Source: Bacteroidales bacterium (lineage in GTDB: Bacteria; Bacteroidota; Bacteroidia; Bacteroidales; UBA932). From it: a stretch of DNA of 44,121 nt. The position numbers and the translations under genes were made by a program. The DNA lies in the NCBI GenBank assembly GCA_017960585.1, contig JAGCYX010000006.1, positions 1-44,121 of the forward strand, in the 5' to 3' direction. Within the stretch, counting starts at the first letter, position 1; each line of letters begins with the position of its first letter. The notes below the pieces were generated by a model. It did no database searches. It was not told the DNA's origin and saw only the letters and a program-made list of their open reading frames with translations. Below, piece after piece: positions 34,120 to 44,121 of the stretch.

Positions 34120-35235
34120 ATGAACAGTATTTTCGAAAAAGGCGGCAAACTTTACTGGCTGCACTCCACGGTTGACGCTTTTGAGACATTCCTGCACGTG
34201 CCGGGCACCGTCACCAAGAAAGGTTCCCATGTGCGTGACGCCATCGATCTCAAGCGCATCCTCATCCTCGTGGTGATCGCCGCCGTGCCCGCAGCCCTCT
34301 TCGGCATGTGGAACGTCGGTTATCAGCACGGCCTGGCGGTGGGCGACCCCCGCCTCAACATCATCGGCAACTGGTGGTACGGATTCCTCCGGGTCCTGCC
34401 CCTGTACCTCGTCTCCTACATCGTGGGCCTCGGCATCGAGTTCGCCTCGAGCCAGATCCGCGGCGAGGAAGTGAGCGAAGGCTACCTCGTGTCCGGTTTC
34501 TTCATTCCCCTCATCGTTCCGGTGGACATCCCCCTGTGGATGCTCGCGGTCGCCGTCGCGTTCGCGGTCATCTTCGGCAAGGAGGTCTTCGGCGGCACGG
34601 GCATGAACATCGTCAATCCGGCGATCCTGACGCGCGCCTTCCTCTTCTTCTCCTATCCGAACTACATGTCCGGCTCCGACTGCTGGATCCACTACAAACC
34701 GACCGAGCAGCTCGTGGACGGCTTCACCGGCGCCACTCCGCTCGCGCTGGACGGCGCCACGGCGCAGTACGGCACCGGTTTCTGGGATCTCTTCATCGGT
34801 ACGGTCCCGGGCTCCGTCGGTGAGACTTCCGTGATCGCCATCCTGCTCGGTGCCGTCATCCTTATCTGGACGGGCATCGCCAGCTGGAAAATCATGCTCT
34901 CCGGCATCCTTGGCGTGCTCTTCGTGGGCGGCATCGGCAACCTCGCCGGCATCACCGACATCCCCTGCTACATGCAGCTCCTCTACGGCGGCTTCGCCTT
35001 CGGTATCGTCTTCATGGCGACCGACCCGGTGACCTCCGCCCAGACCGAGTGCGGCAAGTGGATCTACGGCTTCCTGATCGGCGCCCTCTGCATCACGGTG
35101 CGCCTCTTCAACCCCGGCTACGCCGAGGGTATGATGCTCGCCATCCTGCTCTGCAACGTATTCGCCCCGCTGATCGACCACTGCGTGACCACCGCGCACA
35201 TCAACCGCCGGGCCAAGAACTTCAAAACTGCCTAG
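34120..35235 (+). CDS. nqrB: Na+-NQR subunit B
   Basis: NqrB is the large membrane subunit that carries a covalent FMN and riboflavin and forms part of the Na+ path. It has 371 residues and about ten membrane segments. The FMN attachment motif is DGFTGATPLA, with Thr206 as the expected flavinylation site (S/T-GAT motif). Family hallmarks include the early LHSTVDAFETFLHVPGTVT segment and GKEVFGGTGMNIVNPAILTRAF. It follows nqrA by 4 nt. Flavinylation would need an ApbE transferase, which is not encoded in the window. Confidence 0.97.
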   Translation: MNSIFEKGGKLYWLHSTVDAFETFLHVPGTVTKKGSHVRDAIDLKRILILVVIAAVPAALFGMWNVGYQHGLAVGDPRLNIIGNWWYGFLRVLPLYLVSYIVGLGIEFASSQIRGEEVSEGYLVSGFFIPLIVPVDIPLWMLAVAVAFAVIFGKEVFGGTGMNIVNPAILTRAFLFFSYPNYMSGSDCWIHYKPTEQLVDGFTGATPLALDGATAQYGTGFWDLFIGTVPGSVGETSVIAILLGAVILIWTGIASWKIMLSGILGVLFVGGIGNLAGITDIPCYMQLLYGGFAFGIVFMATDPVTSAQTECGKWIYGFLIGALCITVRLFNPGYAEGMMLAILLCNVFAPLIDHCVTTAHINRRAKNFKTA

Positions 35236-35239
35236 CCGT

Positions 35240-36028
35240 ATGAATACCAACAGCAACGCTTATACTGTCATCTACACCACGCTCGTGGTCGTAGTCGTGG
35301 CTGCGCTCCTGGCTTTCACGGCCATGAAGCTCAAGCCCTCGCAGAGTGCCAACGCCAAGGCGGAGACCCTGCGTCAGATGATGTCCGCCGCGCAGATCAA
35401 GCCTACGGACGAACTCTATGCTACCAAGAACGCCGGCGTGCTTCAGCTGTACGCCGACAACATCCAGGAGGCCTATACGATCGGCCTGGACGGCCAGAAG
35501 AACGGCGAGCTCTCCGTCAGCAAGGACAAGATCGAGCTGGTGGACAACCTCAAGCCGCAGAACAAGGCCATCAAGGACGGCGGCGAGGCCAAGCTCCCTG
35601 TCTACATCTTCAAGAGCGGCGTGACCGTGATTCCGATTTACGGTGCCGGCCTCTGGGGTCCGATCTGGGGCTATGTTGCCTTCCAGCCCGACTGCCACAC
35701 CATCGCGGGCGCCTTCTTCGACCACGAGTCCGAGACTCCGGGCCTCGGCGCCAAGATCAAGGACGAGCCCTGGTTCCGCGAGAAGTTCGTCGGCAAGACC
35801 GTGGAGTGGGGCGACAGCCCGGCTTTCCGGCTTGAGAAGAACGCCGAAACCACCGGTGCCGACAACGCCATCGACGCCATCACCGGCGCCACGATGACGT
35901 CCAAGGGCCTCAACGAGGCGCTGAACGTCTGGTTCGGCGCTTATGAGAAGCACCTGGGTGTCGGCGCGCTCTTCAACGCCCTCGGCGGTGAAACCCTTTC
36001 GGAAACTGATAACGAAGAGGAGGAATAG
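35240..36028 (+). CDS. nqrC: Na+-NQR subunit C
   Basis: NqrC holds the second covalent FMN and faces the periplasm, anchored by one N-terminal helix (TVIYTTLVVVVVAALLAFTAM, about 9-29). The protein has 262 residues. The flavinylation motif is DAITGATMTSKGL, with Thr218 as the expected FMN-linked residue. The conserved GAGLWGPIWGYVAF and ETPGLGAKI segments precede it. It lies 4 nt after nqrB and 2 nt before nqrD. The acidic tail (ETDNEEEE) is an unremarkable extension. Confidence 0.97.
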   Translation: MNTNSNAYTVIYTTLVVVVVAALLAFTAMKLKPSQSANAKAETLRQMMSAAQIKPTDELYATKNAGVLQLYADNIQEAYTIGLDGQKNGELSVSKDKIELVDNLKPQNKAIKDGGEAKLPVYIFKSGVTVIPIYGAGLWGPIWGYVAFQPDCHTIAGAFFDHESETPGLGAKIKDEPWFREKFVGKTVEWGDSPAFRLEKNAETTGADNAIDAITGATMTSKGLNEALNVWFGAYEKHLGVGALFNALGGETLSETDNEEEE

Positions 36029-36030
36029 TT

Positions 36031-36642
36031 ATGGACAAGAAACTCAAAGAAACGATCCTGAATCCGATCCTGAAGGGTAATCCGATTACCGTTCTCATCC
36101 TCGGTATCTGCTCCTCGCTGGCCGTCACGGTCCAGCTCAAGGGCGCCCTGGTGATGGCCCTCTCCGTGATCATCGTCACGGGCCTGTCCAGCCTGATCTG
36201 CTCGCTGCTCCGCAACAGCATCCCCAACCGGGTGCGCATCATCGTGCAGCTGGTGGTCGTGGCCATGATGGTGATCCTGGTGGACCAGATCCTCAAGGCC
36301 GGCGAAGGCACCTACGCCATCGACAAACAGCTTTCCGTGTACATCGGCCTGATCATCACCAACTGCATCGTGATGGGTCGCATCGAGGCGTTCGCCCTCG
36401 GCAACAAGCCCATCCCCTCGCTGCTGGACGGTCTCGCCAACGGTGTCGGCTACGGTATGATCCTCATCATCGTGGCCTTCTTCCGCGAGCTCCTCGGAAG
36501 CGGCACCCTGTTCGGCCTGCGGGTCCTGCCTGCCGGCTACATTCCCAACAACCTCGTGATCCTGCCGCCGTTTGCGCTGATCCTGCTCGGATGCATCATC
36601 TGGGCCCATCGCGCCTTCGACAAGGACCTTCAGGAGAAATAA
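36031..36642 (+). CDS. nqrD: Na+-NQR subunit D
   Basis: This 203-residue integral membrane subunit has six transmembrane helices. With NqrE it binds an intramembrane iron-sulfur cofactor and forms part of the Na+ channel. Family features include NPILKGNPITVLILGICSSLAVT near the N-terminus, with its conserved Cys. GLIITNCIVMGRIEAFALGNKP carries the second Cys, and LDGLANGVGYGMILI follows. It lies 2 nt after nqrC and 12 nt before nqrE. Confidence 0.97.
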   Translation: MDKKLKETILNPILKGNPITVLILGICSSLAVTVQLKGALVMALSVIIVTGLSSLICSLLRNSIPNRVRIIVQLVVVAMMVILVDQILKAGEGTYAIDKQLSVYIGLIITNCIVMGRIEAFALGNKPIPSLLDGLANGVGYGMILIIVAFFRELLGSGTLFGLRVLPAGYIPNNLVILPPFALILLGCIIWAHRAFDKDLQEK

Positions 36643-36654
36643 TCGCGACGCCCT

Positions 36655-37269
36655 ATGGAATACATCAGCTTATTCGTCAAGTCAATCTTCGTTGACAATA
36701 TGATCTTCGCATACTTCCTGGGTATGTGCTCATACCTGGCGGTATCGAAGAACGTAAAGACAGCCAACGGCCTGGGCCTCGCTGTGATCTTCGTGCTCTT
36801 CTGCACGCTTCCGCTCAACTACCTGCTGAACAAGTTCGTCCTCCAGCCCGGCGCGCTGAGCTGGCTGGGCCCGCAGTTCGCCGAGGTGGACCTGAGCTTC
36901 CTGAGCTTCATCCTCTTCATCGCGGTGATCGCCGCCTTCGTGCAGCTCGTCGAGATGGTCGTGGAGAAGTTCCTTCCCTCGCTGTACTCCTCGCTGGGTA
37001 TCTTCCTGCCGCTGATCGCCGTGAACTGCGCCATCCTGGGCGGTTCGCTCTTCATGCAGCAGCGCGACTTCACCAACATCGGCGAACCGCTGGTCTATGC
37101 GCTCGGTTCCGGCCTCGGCTGGTACCTCGCCATCGTCTGCCTCGCCGCCATCCGTGAGAAGCTGTCCTACAGCAATGTCCCCGCCCCGCTGAAGGGCGTC
37201 GGCATCACCTTCATCACGGTGGGTCTGATGGGTATGGCGTTCATGATCTTCATGGGTATTCAATTATAG
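36655..37269 (+). CDS. nqrE: Na+-NQR subunit E
   Basis: This 204-residue membrane subunit is homologous to NqrD in inverted topology and has six helices. Conserved segments are [23 protein letters not shown] with a Cys near residue 26, and [23 protein letters not shown] with the matching Cys near 123. Those cysteines provide ligands for the shared iron-sulfur cluster in known structures. It lies between nqrD and nqrF, 12 nt from each; the gap before nqrF contains AGGAGG-like bases (TAGGAGGAA), a rare clear Shine-Dalgarno-like site here. Confidence 0.97.
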   Translation: MEYISLFVKSIFVDNMIFAYFLGMCSYLAVSKNVKTANGLGLAVIFVLFCTLPLNYLLNKFVLQPGALSWLGPQFAEVDLSFLSFILFIAVIAAFVQLVEMVVEKFLPSLYSSLGIFLPLIAVNCAILGGSLFMQQRDFTNIGEPLVYALGSGLGWYLAIVCLAAIREKLSYSNVPAPLKGVGITFITVGLMGMAFMIFMGIQL

Positions 37270-37281
37270 GAGGAACGCGCT

Positions 37282-38556
37282 ATGACACCTACCATTTTAG
37301 CTTCTATCGCAGTCATCGTCATCGTGACGCTGCTGCTGACGGTCCTCCTGCTCTTCGTCAAGGCCAAGATCACCCCGAAGGGCACCATCAAGATTGATAT
37401 CAACGACGGCAAGAAAGAACTTAACGTCACGCCGGGGAACAACCTCATGGCCACCCTGGCCGGCGAGAAGATCTTCCTCCCCTCCGCCTGCGGCGGCAAG
37501 GCCAACTGCGGCCAGTGCAAGGTCCAGGTGCTTGAGGGCGGCGGCGAGATCCTCCCGACCGAGACCGGCTTCTTCAACCGCAAGCAGATCAAGGAAGGCT
37601 GGCGCCTGGGTTGCCAGGTCAAGGTCAAGGACAACCTGAAGATCCAGGTCGCCGAGTCCGCGCTGTCCGTGAAGAAACTCGAGTGCGAGGTCATCTCCAA
37701 CGAGAACGTTGCAACGTTCATCAAGGAGTTCACCGTCAAGCTCCCCGAGGGCGAGGAACTCGAGTTCAAGAGCGGCGAGTACATCCAGATCGACATCCCC
37801 GCCTACGAGGCCGACTTCTCCGACATGGGTGTGGCCGACATCTACAAGGGCGACTGGGACAAGTACGGCATCACCCCGCTCAAGTTCAAGAACACCGTTC
37901 CGACCATCCGCGCCTACTCCATGGCTTCCTATCCGGGCGAGAAGGGCATCATCAAGCTCAACGTGCGTATCGCGACCCCGCCGTTCGACCGCACGCAGCC
38001 GAAGGGTGTCTTCAAGTTCGTGCCGGGCGTGCCTCCGGGAATCGCTTCCACCTACGTGTTCTCCCGCAAGCCGGGCGACAAGGTGATGATCAGCGGCCCT
38101 TACGGCGAGTTCCTGCTGCCGAAGAACGACCCCGACGATATGGAATACATCTTCGTCGGCGGCGGCGCCGGCATGGCCCCGCTCCGCAGCCACATCATGC
38201 AGCTCTTCAAGACGCTTAAGACCAAGCGCCAGGTTCACTTCTTCTACGGCGCCCGCGCGCTCGTGGAGGCCTTCTACCTGGAGGACTTCGCCGAGATCGA
38301 GAAGGAGTTCCCGAACTTCCACTTCCATCTGGCCCTCGACCGTCCGGATCCGGCAGCGGATGCCGCCGGCGTGAAGTACACCGCGGGCTTCGTGCACAAC
38401 GTGATGAACGAGACCTACCTCAAGAATCACGAGGCACCGGAGGACATCAAGTACTTCATGTGCGGTCCTCCTATGATGACCAAGTGCGTGTGCGACCTGC
38501 TCGACTCGCTCGGCGTCGCACCGGAGAGCATCCTCTTCGACAACTTCGGAGGTTAG
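37282..38556 (+). CDS. nqrF: Na+-NQR subunit F (NADH dehydrogenase)
   Basis: NqrF is the electron-entry subunit, which oxidises NADH through FAD and a 2Fe-2S cluster. The 424-residue protein has an N-terminal membrane helix (about 4-28). The ferredoxin domain has cysteines spaced C-x5-C-x2-C (SACGGKANCGQCKV) and a fourth in RLGCQV. The FAD domain has RAYSMASYPGEKG and the NADH domain GGGAGMAPLRSHI. The ending LFDNFGG is typical of the family. It is the last operon gene, and a hairpin terminator begins 8 nt after its stop. Confidence 0.98.
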   Translation: MTPTILASIAVIVIVTLLLTVLLLFVKAKITPKGTIKIDINDGKKELNVTPGNNLMATLAGEKIFLPSACGGKANCGQCKVQVLEGGGEILPTETGFFNRKQIKEGWRLGCQVKVKDNLKIQVAESALSVKKLECEVISNENVATFIKEFTVKLPEGEELEFKSGEYIQIDIPAYEADFSDMGVADIYKGDWDKYGITPLKFKNTVPTIRAYSMASYPGEKGIIKLNVRIATPPFDRTQPKGVFKFVPGVPPGIASTYVFSRKPGDKVMISGPYGEFLLPKNDPDDMEYIFVGGGAGMAPLRSHIMQLFKTLKTKRQVHFFYGARALVEAFYLEDFAEIEKEFPNFHFHLALDRPDPAADAAGVKYTAGFVHNVMNETYLKNHEAPEDIKYFMCGPPMMTKCVCDLLDSLGVAPESILFDNFGG

Positions 38557-38563
38557 CAAAAAG

Positions 38564-38598
38564 AGAAGATGGCCCGCAAAAATGCGGGCCATTTTCTT
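38564..38598 (+). terminator. Terminator of the nqr operon
   Basis: ATGGCCCGCA (38569-38578) pairs perfectly with TGCGGGCCAT (38583-38592) around an AAAA loop. An extended stem with one mismatch and the tract TTTCTT follow. Confidence 0.85.
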
Positions 38599-38680
38599 AT
38601 CAATTCGGAAAAACGGGAAAAATTTCACAATACCCCCCGTACGATTTTTACAGATCCTTGGAGCTTTGCCCGGGCCCGGT

Positions 38681-38688
38681 TACATTTG
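38681..38688 (+). promoter_or_regulatory. -7 box TACATTTG before the lipoprotein gene
   Basis: TACATTTG lies 5 nt before the ATG at 38694. A TTGG/CTTG sequence near 38657-38661 is a partial -33. The short spacing again predicts an almost leaderless transcript. Confidence 0.55.
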
Positions 38689-38693
38689 CCGCC

Positions 38694-39647
38694 ATGAAAA
38701 ATGCAACGAACCCCGGGAGCCGGCAGCGCTCCTCCTTTAACCTTTTACCCGGCCCTTCTCGGCACCGCGGCTCTCTGCCCGGCGCAGGGTCAATTCTTGT
38801 GTACTGCTCAATCTGTGTCTTATTCGCGCTGCCGGCTCTGCTGGGCTCCTGTCAGCGGGAGCCCGTCCCGGAACAGCCGGAGGAAGATCCGGAGCCGCCC
38901 GTAGTAGTCATCGATTCCGTGCTCACGCACGTGGTCCTGCGTGCGGACGGACGGACCGTGCACACCCTGGACCTGTTCGTCTATGGCGCCGACGGGCTCC
39001 GTTCGCTGGAGCGGCATCTTGAACTGAAAGAACTGCCGGAGGCGCTGGATGTCCGCACTCCGCCCGGCGAGAAGCTGCTCGTCGGCATTGCCAACAGCCC
39101 GCGCCGCTTCAACCAGAAGGCGCTGGAGCGCTATGAGGCGATGGAACAATTATGTTTCGACTTTGCAGACGACGATCCGGCGTGCCCCATCCTCGGCGGA
39201 TGCGCAAGCACGAAAGAGCTTTCCGGGGAGATTGAGTTGAAACCCCTGCTCTGCAGCGTCACGCTGGCTAAGATCAGCAATACAATGGACAACTATGAAT
39301 TACTGGAAGAGCCGCGCATCCGCCTGCGCGACCTGCCAAACGCAGCCGAGATCCTGCGAGAGCAGGAGTTCCGGCCGACCGAGCTGATCGACGCCGGTCC
39401 CTGGTCGAAACTCCCCTACGACGTGGGTTTCTTCTCGCAGGAACCCGGCATCACCCTGTGGTGCTACCCGAACGACACGCCGGAAGACGTACTGGGCGTG
39501 CCGCGACCGAGTCTGGAATTCGAGTGCAAGATCCGTGGGGAAACCTGTTCCTTCAACATTCCCCTGCCACCCCTGCCGCGCGGAAGCGGCCGGGAAGTGG
39601 AACTGACCGTCGACGGGCCGGGGAGCTTCCACTATAAGTTCCGCTGA
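38694..39647 (+). CDS. Putative lipoprotein, possibly fimbrial (Mfa/FimB-like)
   Basis: This 317-residue protein has a long basic N-terminal region, then a hydrophobic stretch and lipobox LLGSC (Cys about residue 53). It is probably exported and lipidated. A Pro/Glu-rich linker follows, then a beta-rich domain starting LTHVVLRADGRTVHTLDLFVYGADG. That segment and the later KPLLCSVTLAKIS resemble the FimB/Mfa2 and major-fimbrillin fold of Bacteroidales, but the match is by eye and weak. No other fimbrial genes are adjacent. The n-region before the hydrophobic core is unusually long (~30 residues), so a later start such as the GTG near 38797 cannot be excluded. Confidence 0.65.
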   Translation: MKNATNPGSRQRSSFNLLPGPSRHRGSLPGAGSILVYCSICVLFALPALLGSCQREPVPEQPEEDPEPPVVVIDSVLTHVVLRADGRTVHTLDLFVYGADGLRSLERHLELKELPEALDVRTPPGEKLLVGIANSPRRFNQKALERYEAMEQLCFDFADDDPACPILGGCASTKELSGEIELKPLLCSVTLAKISNTMDNYELLEEPRIRLRDLPNAAEILREQEFRPTELIDAGPWSKLPYDVGFFSQEPGITLWCYPNDTPEDVLGVPRPSLEFECKIRGETCSFNIPLPPLPRGSGREVELTVDGPGSFHYKFR

Positions 39648-39653
39648 CGGGAC

Positions 39654-40486
39654 CTAGACGATATCCCGGAAGCGCTCCGGGATGCGGACGACGATGCGGA
39701 GTTCGAACATCGCCGGTTTGTTGAGCGCGTACGGCGGGCGGCAGAGCGTCTGGCAGATGCGGCCGAAACGCGTCCAGCGGTCGAAATCCCGCGCGGGGAG
39801 CTCCGTGGCGTAGCGGATGGTGCGGGCGCGCTTCTGCATATGGGCGCCCCAGCCCTGGCTGAGCCGGTCGGCGTCGCTGAAGCGGTCCTCGAGACGCTTC
39901 TTGTCGAAATAGCCGAAATGCAGCAGATATAAATCCTTCCCGATGTGGAAGTTGTGCCCTTTGACACGGTGGAAACCGGAACCCCATTCGCACGGACGCG
40001 CAAGGATCGAGCATTTGGTATAGCGGGTGCCGATCTGGGCGTAGCGGCGCTGCTGCAGGAAAGGCCGCGACACATCGATGTCCCCTTCCTCCCCCAGCTT
40101 CTGCCCGAAATCCAGCCCCAGCGGGGACAGGGAGACACCGATCCGGCAGGCGCTGAGGTATTCCGGCAGGGACTGCCCCAGCCGGGGATCCACCACCACG
40201 AATTCGTCGGCATCGGTCCCGATCACCAGCTCATAACCGGATGCGAACAGCTCCGCCGCCTTGTCGCTCATCACGGCCACGCGCCCCTTGTCGTTGGACA
40301 CCAGGTCGGTGCCGATCTTGGGGATGGCCACCGCGTTCGTCCCCTCACAGAAGGGCAGAATCTGCTGGTCTGTGCCGTCGAACCAGATGTAGAGGTTTTC
40401 GCGGCCGAGCTGCGCACCGTAGTATTCCACCCACTTGCGCAGGTAGAAGTCGTCGTTGCGGACCATCGTCAGGGCGGCTATCTTCT

Positions 40487-40490
<4 letters not shown>
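39654..40490 (-). CDS. Glycosyltransferase family 2-like protein
   Basis: This 278-residue protein of the Glyco_tranf_2_4 type opens with KIAALTMVRNDDFYLRKWVEYY, the usual start of the family. It has a DxD-like motif in VIGTDADEFVVVD for nucleotide-sugar and metal binding. The middle HNFHIGKDLYLLHFGYFDKKR and WGAH segments also fit. It has no signal peptide or membrane segment. Its ATG overlaps the uvrA stop (ATGA), so it is cotranscribed with uvrA and the Wzz-like gene upstream. The latter suggests surface polysaccharide synthesis. A longer upstream frame inside uvrA is rejected. Confidence 0.88.
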
Positions 40491-43275
<2,785 letters not shown>

Positions 43276-43276
<1 letters not shown>

Positions 43277-44121
43277 TATGACTTGGCCGGCGCTTTCTCG
43301 GCTTTCTCAGCTTCCTCCTCGTCATCCTTCTTCTTGAAACTGGCGAGGGTGTCGCGGCCCCAGAGGATCCAGACGGCGGCGATCACGCCACCGAGGAAGA
43401 TACTGGCAAACAGGATGGTCACCTTGGAAGGCTTGCTGCGCTTGAGGGGAACCTGCGGCGGGTTGATGATGGTGAACACCGGCGTCTCCTGCTGCACCTT
43501 GGCCTTGGCGGCCTGCAACTGCTGGGCGCAGGTGTTGTACAGCTGGTAGTTGAGGTTCATCTCGTTCTGCAGGCGCTCCTGCTCCGTCTTCACGCGCTGC
43601 AGGATCACGCCCTGGTTGCGGTCGACGTAGCCGGCATACTGCTGCTGGGACTTGAAGTAAGCATCCTTCGCCTCAGCGTACAGCGTCTCGTAGTATTGTA
43701 CGTCCAGCCGGGCCTTTTCCGTGCGATAGTTGGTCACGTAGGTCTGCAGGCGGGAGATCACCTCCTCGGAGATCTCGGCGGCCACCTTCGGGTCCTGCGC
43801 CGTGACGGTCAGGGAGATGACGGACGTCTTCTTGTCCACGGCGAGCATCACGCTTCCACGGATGGCATTCGCTATCTTGTCCTGCTCCGCCGTCAGTGCA
43901 GTGGGATCCAGTTTGGCGTAGCCTTCCACCGGCTCCGGCCCCTTCTCGCGGAACAGACCCATGAACCAGCCGAGGGCCTTCATCGGGAAACCGATGACCT
44001 TGCCCCACCAGGGGCCATGGGTGTACTCCTTAAGATAGGTGTAGTAGTCCGCCTTCATCTCCTGCTTCTTGGCCGTGAAGTCTACCTGCACCGGGAAGAG
44101 CTCCACCACGAAAGGCGTGGA
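43276..44121 (-). CDS. Wzz-type chain-length determinant protein, 5' end missing
   Basis: This protein belongs to the Wzz/polysaccharide co-polymerase family, which sets the length of surface polysaccharide chains. About 281 residues are visible; the N-terminal part, including the first membrane helix, lies outside the window. A periplasmic coiled-coil region ([16 protein letters not shown]..., [17 protein letters not shown]) precedes the Pro-rich motif [15 protein letters not shown]. The second membrane helix ([20 protein letters not shown]) and a charged cytoplasmic tail follow. No tyrosine-kinase domain is attached. The apparent starts at 44109 and 44106 are internal GTG codons. Confidence 0.9.

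Overview
The window looks like a chromosomal segment of a GC-rich member of the Bacteroidales, probably an uncultured gut or rumen lineage. The order is inferred from several signs. Promoters read TAnnTTTG, twice with TTTG exactly 19 nt upstream. Shine-Dalgarno sites are mostly absent. The V-type ATPase operon has a DUF2764 gene and lacks F and G genes. A TamL-type Omp85 lipoprotein, S46 and S9 dipeptidyl-peptidases and a complete nqrABCDEF operon are also present. No species is claimed.

Layout. 1-677: 3' end of a Na+-pumping decarboxylase beta subunit, then a terminator. 760-7967: promoter, V-ATPase operon (E, DUF2764, A, B, D, I, K) and a two-way terminator. 7967-12587 (minus): YegP-like protein, SpoU-type rRNA methyltransferase, TamL and an intracellular GH13 enzyme in one run. 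12757-15339: LOG-family protein, 6-phosphofructokinase and a cytidylate-kinase-like protein. 15343-15503: promoter, tRNA-Ala(CGC) and a strong hairpin. 15531-20530: an ATPase behind an operator-like repeat, a DPP11-type peptidase, a YhhN-family membrane protein and a Rid-family protein. 20596-23848: divergent metallophosphoesterase and GH51 arabinofuranosidase. 23851-30181: alpha/beta hydrolase, Ntn amidohydrolase, YhfC-family membrane protease, S9 peptidase, Nif3-like protein and acyl-ACP thioesterase. 30178-32685 (minus): UvrD/PcrA helicase. 32714-38598: Na+-NQR operon and terminator. 38681-39647: a lipoprotein, possibly fimbrial. 39654-44121 (minus): Wzz-like protein (partial), UvrA and a glycosyltransferase.

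How the genes fit together. Three sodium-linked machines lie within 38 kb: the decarboxylase, a V-ATPase whose K subunit keeps the known Na+ ligands, and Na+-NQR. This suggests an energy economy based on sodium-motive force. The peptidases and glycosidases suit an organism living on peptides and plant polysaccharide. The most unusual feature is a 203-bp nested palindromic element lying in frame inside the uvrD/pcrA gene. Shorter palindromes lie between atpB and atpD and in the 3' end of the GH13 gene. No CRISPR array, transposase, prophage or rRNA gene was seen, and no gap between genes exceeds 300 bases.
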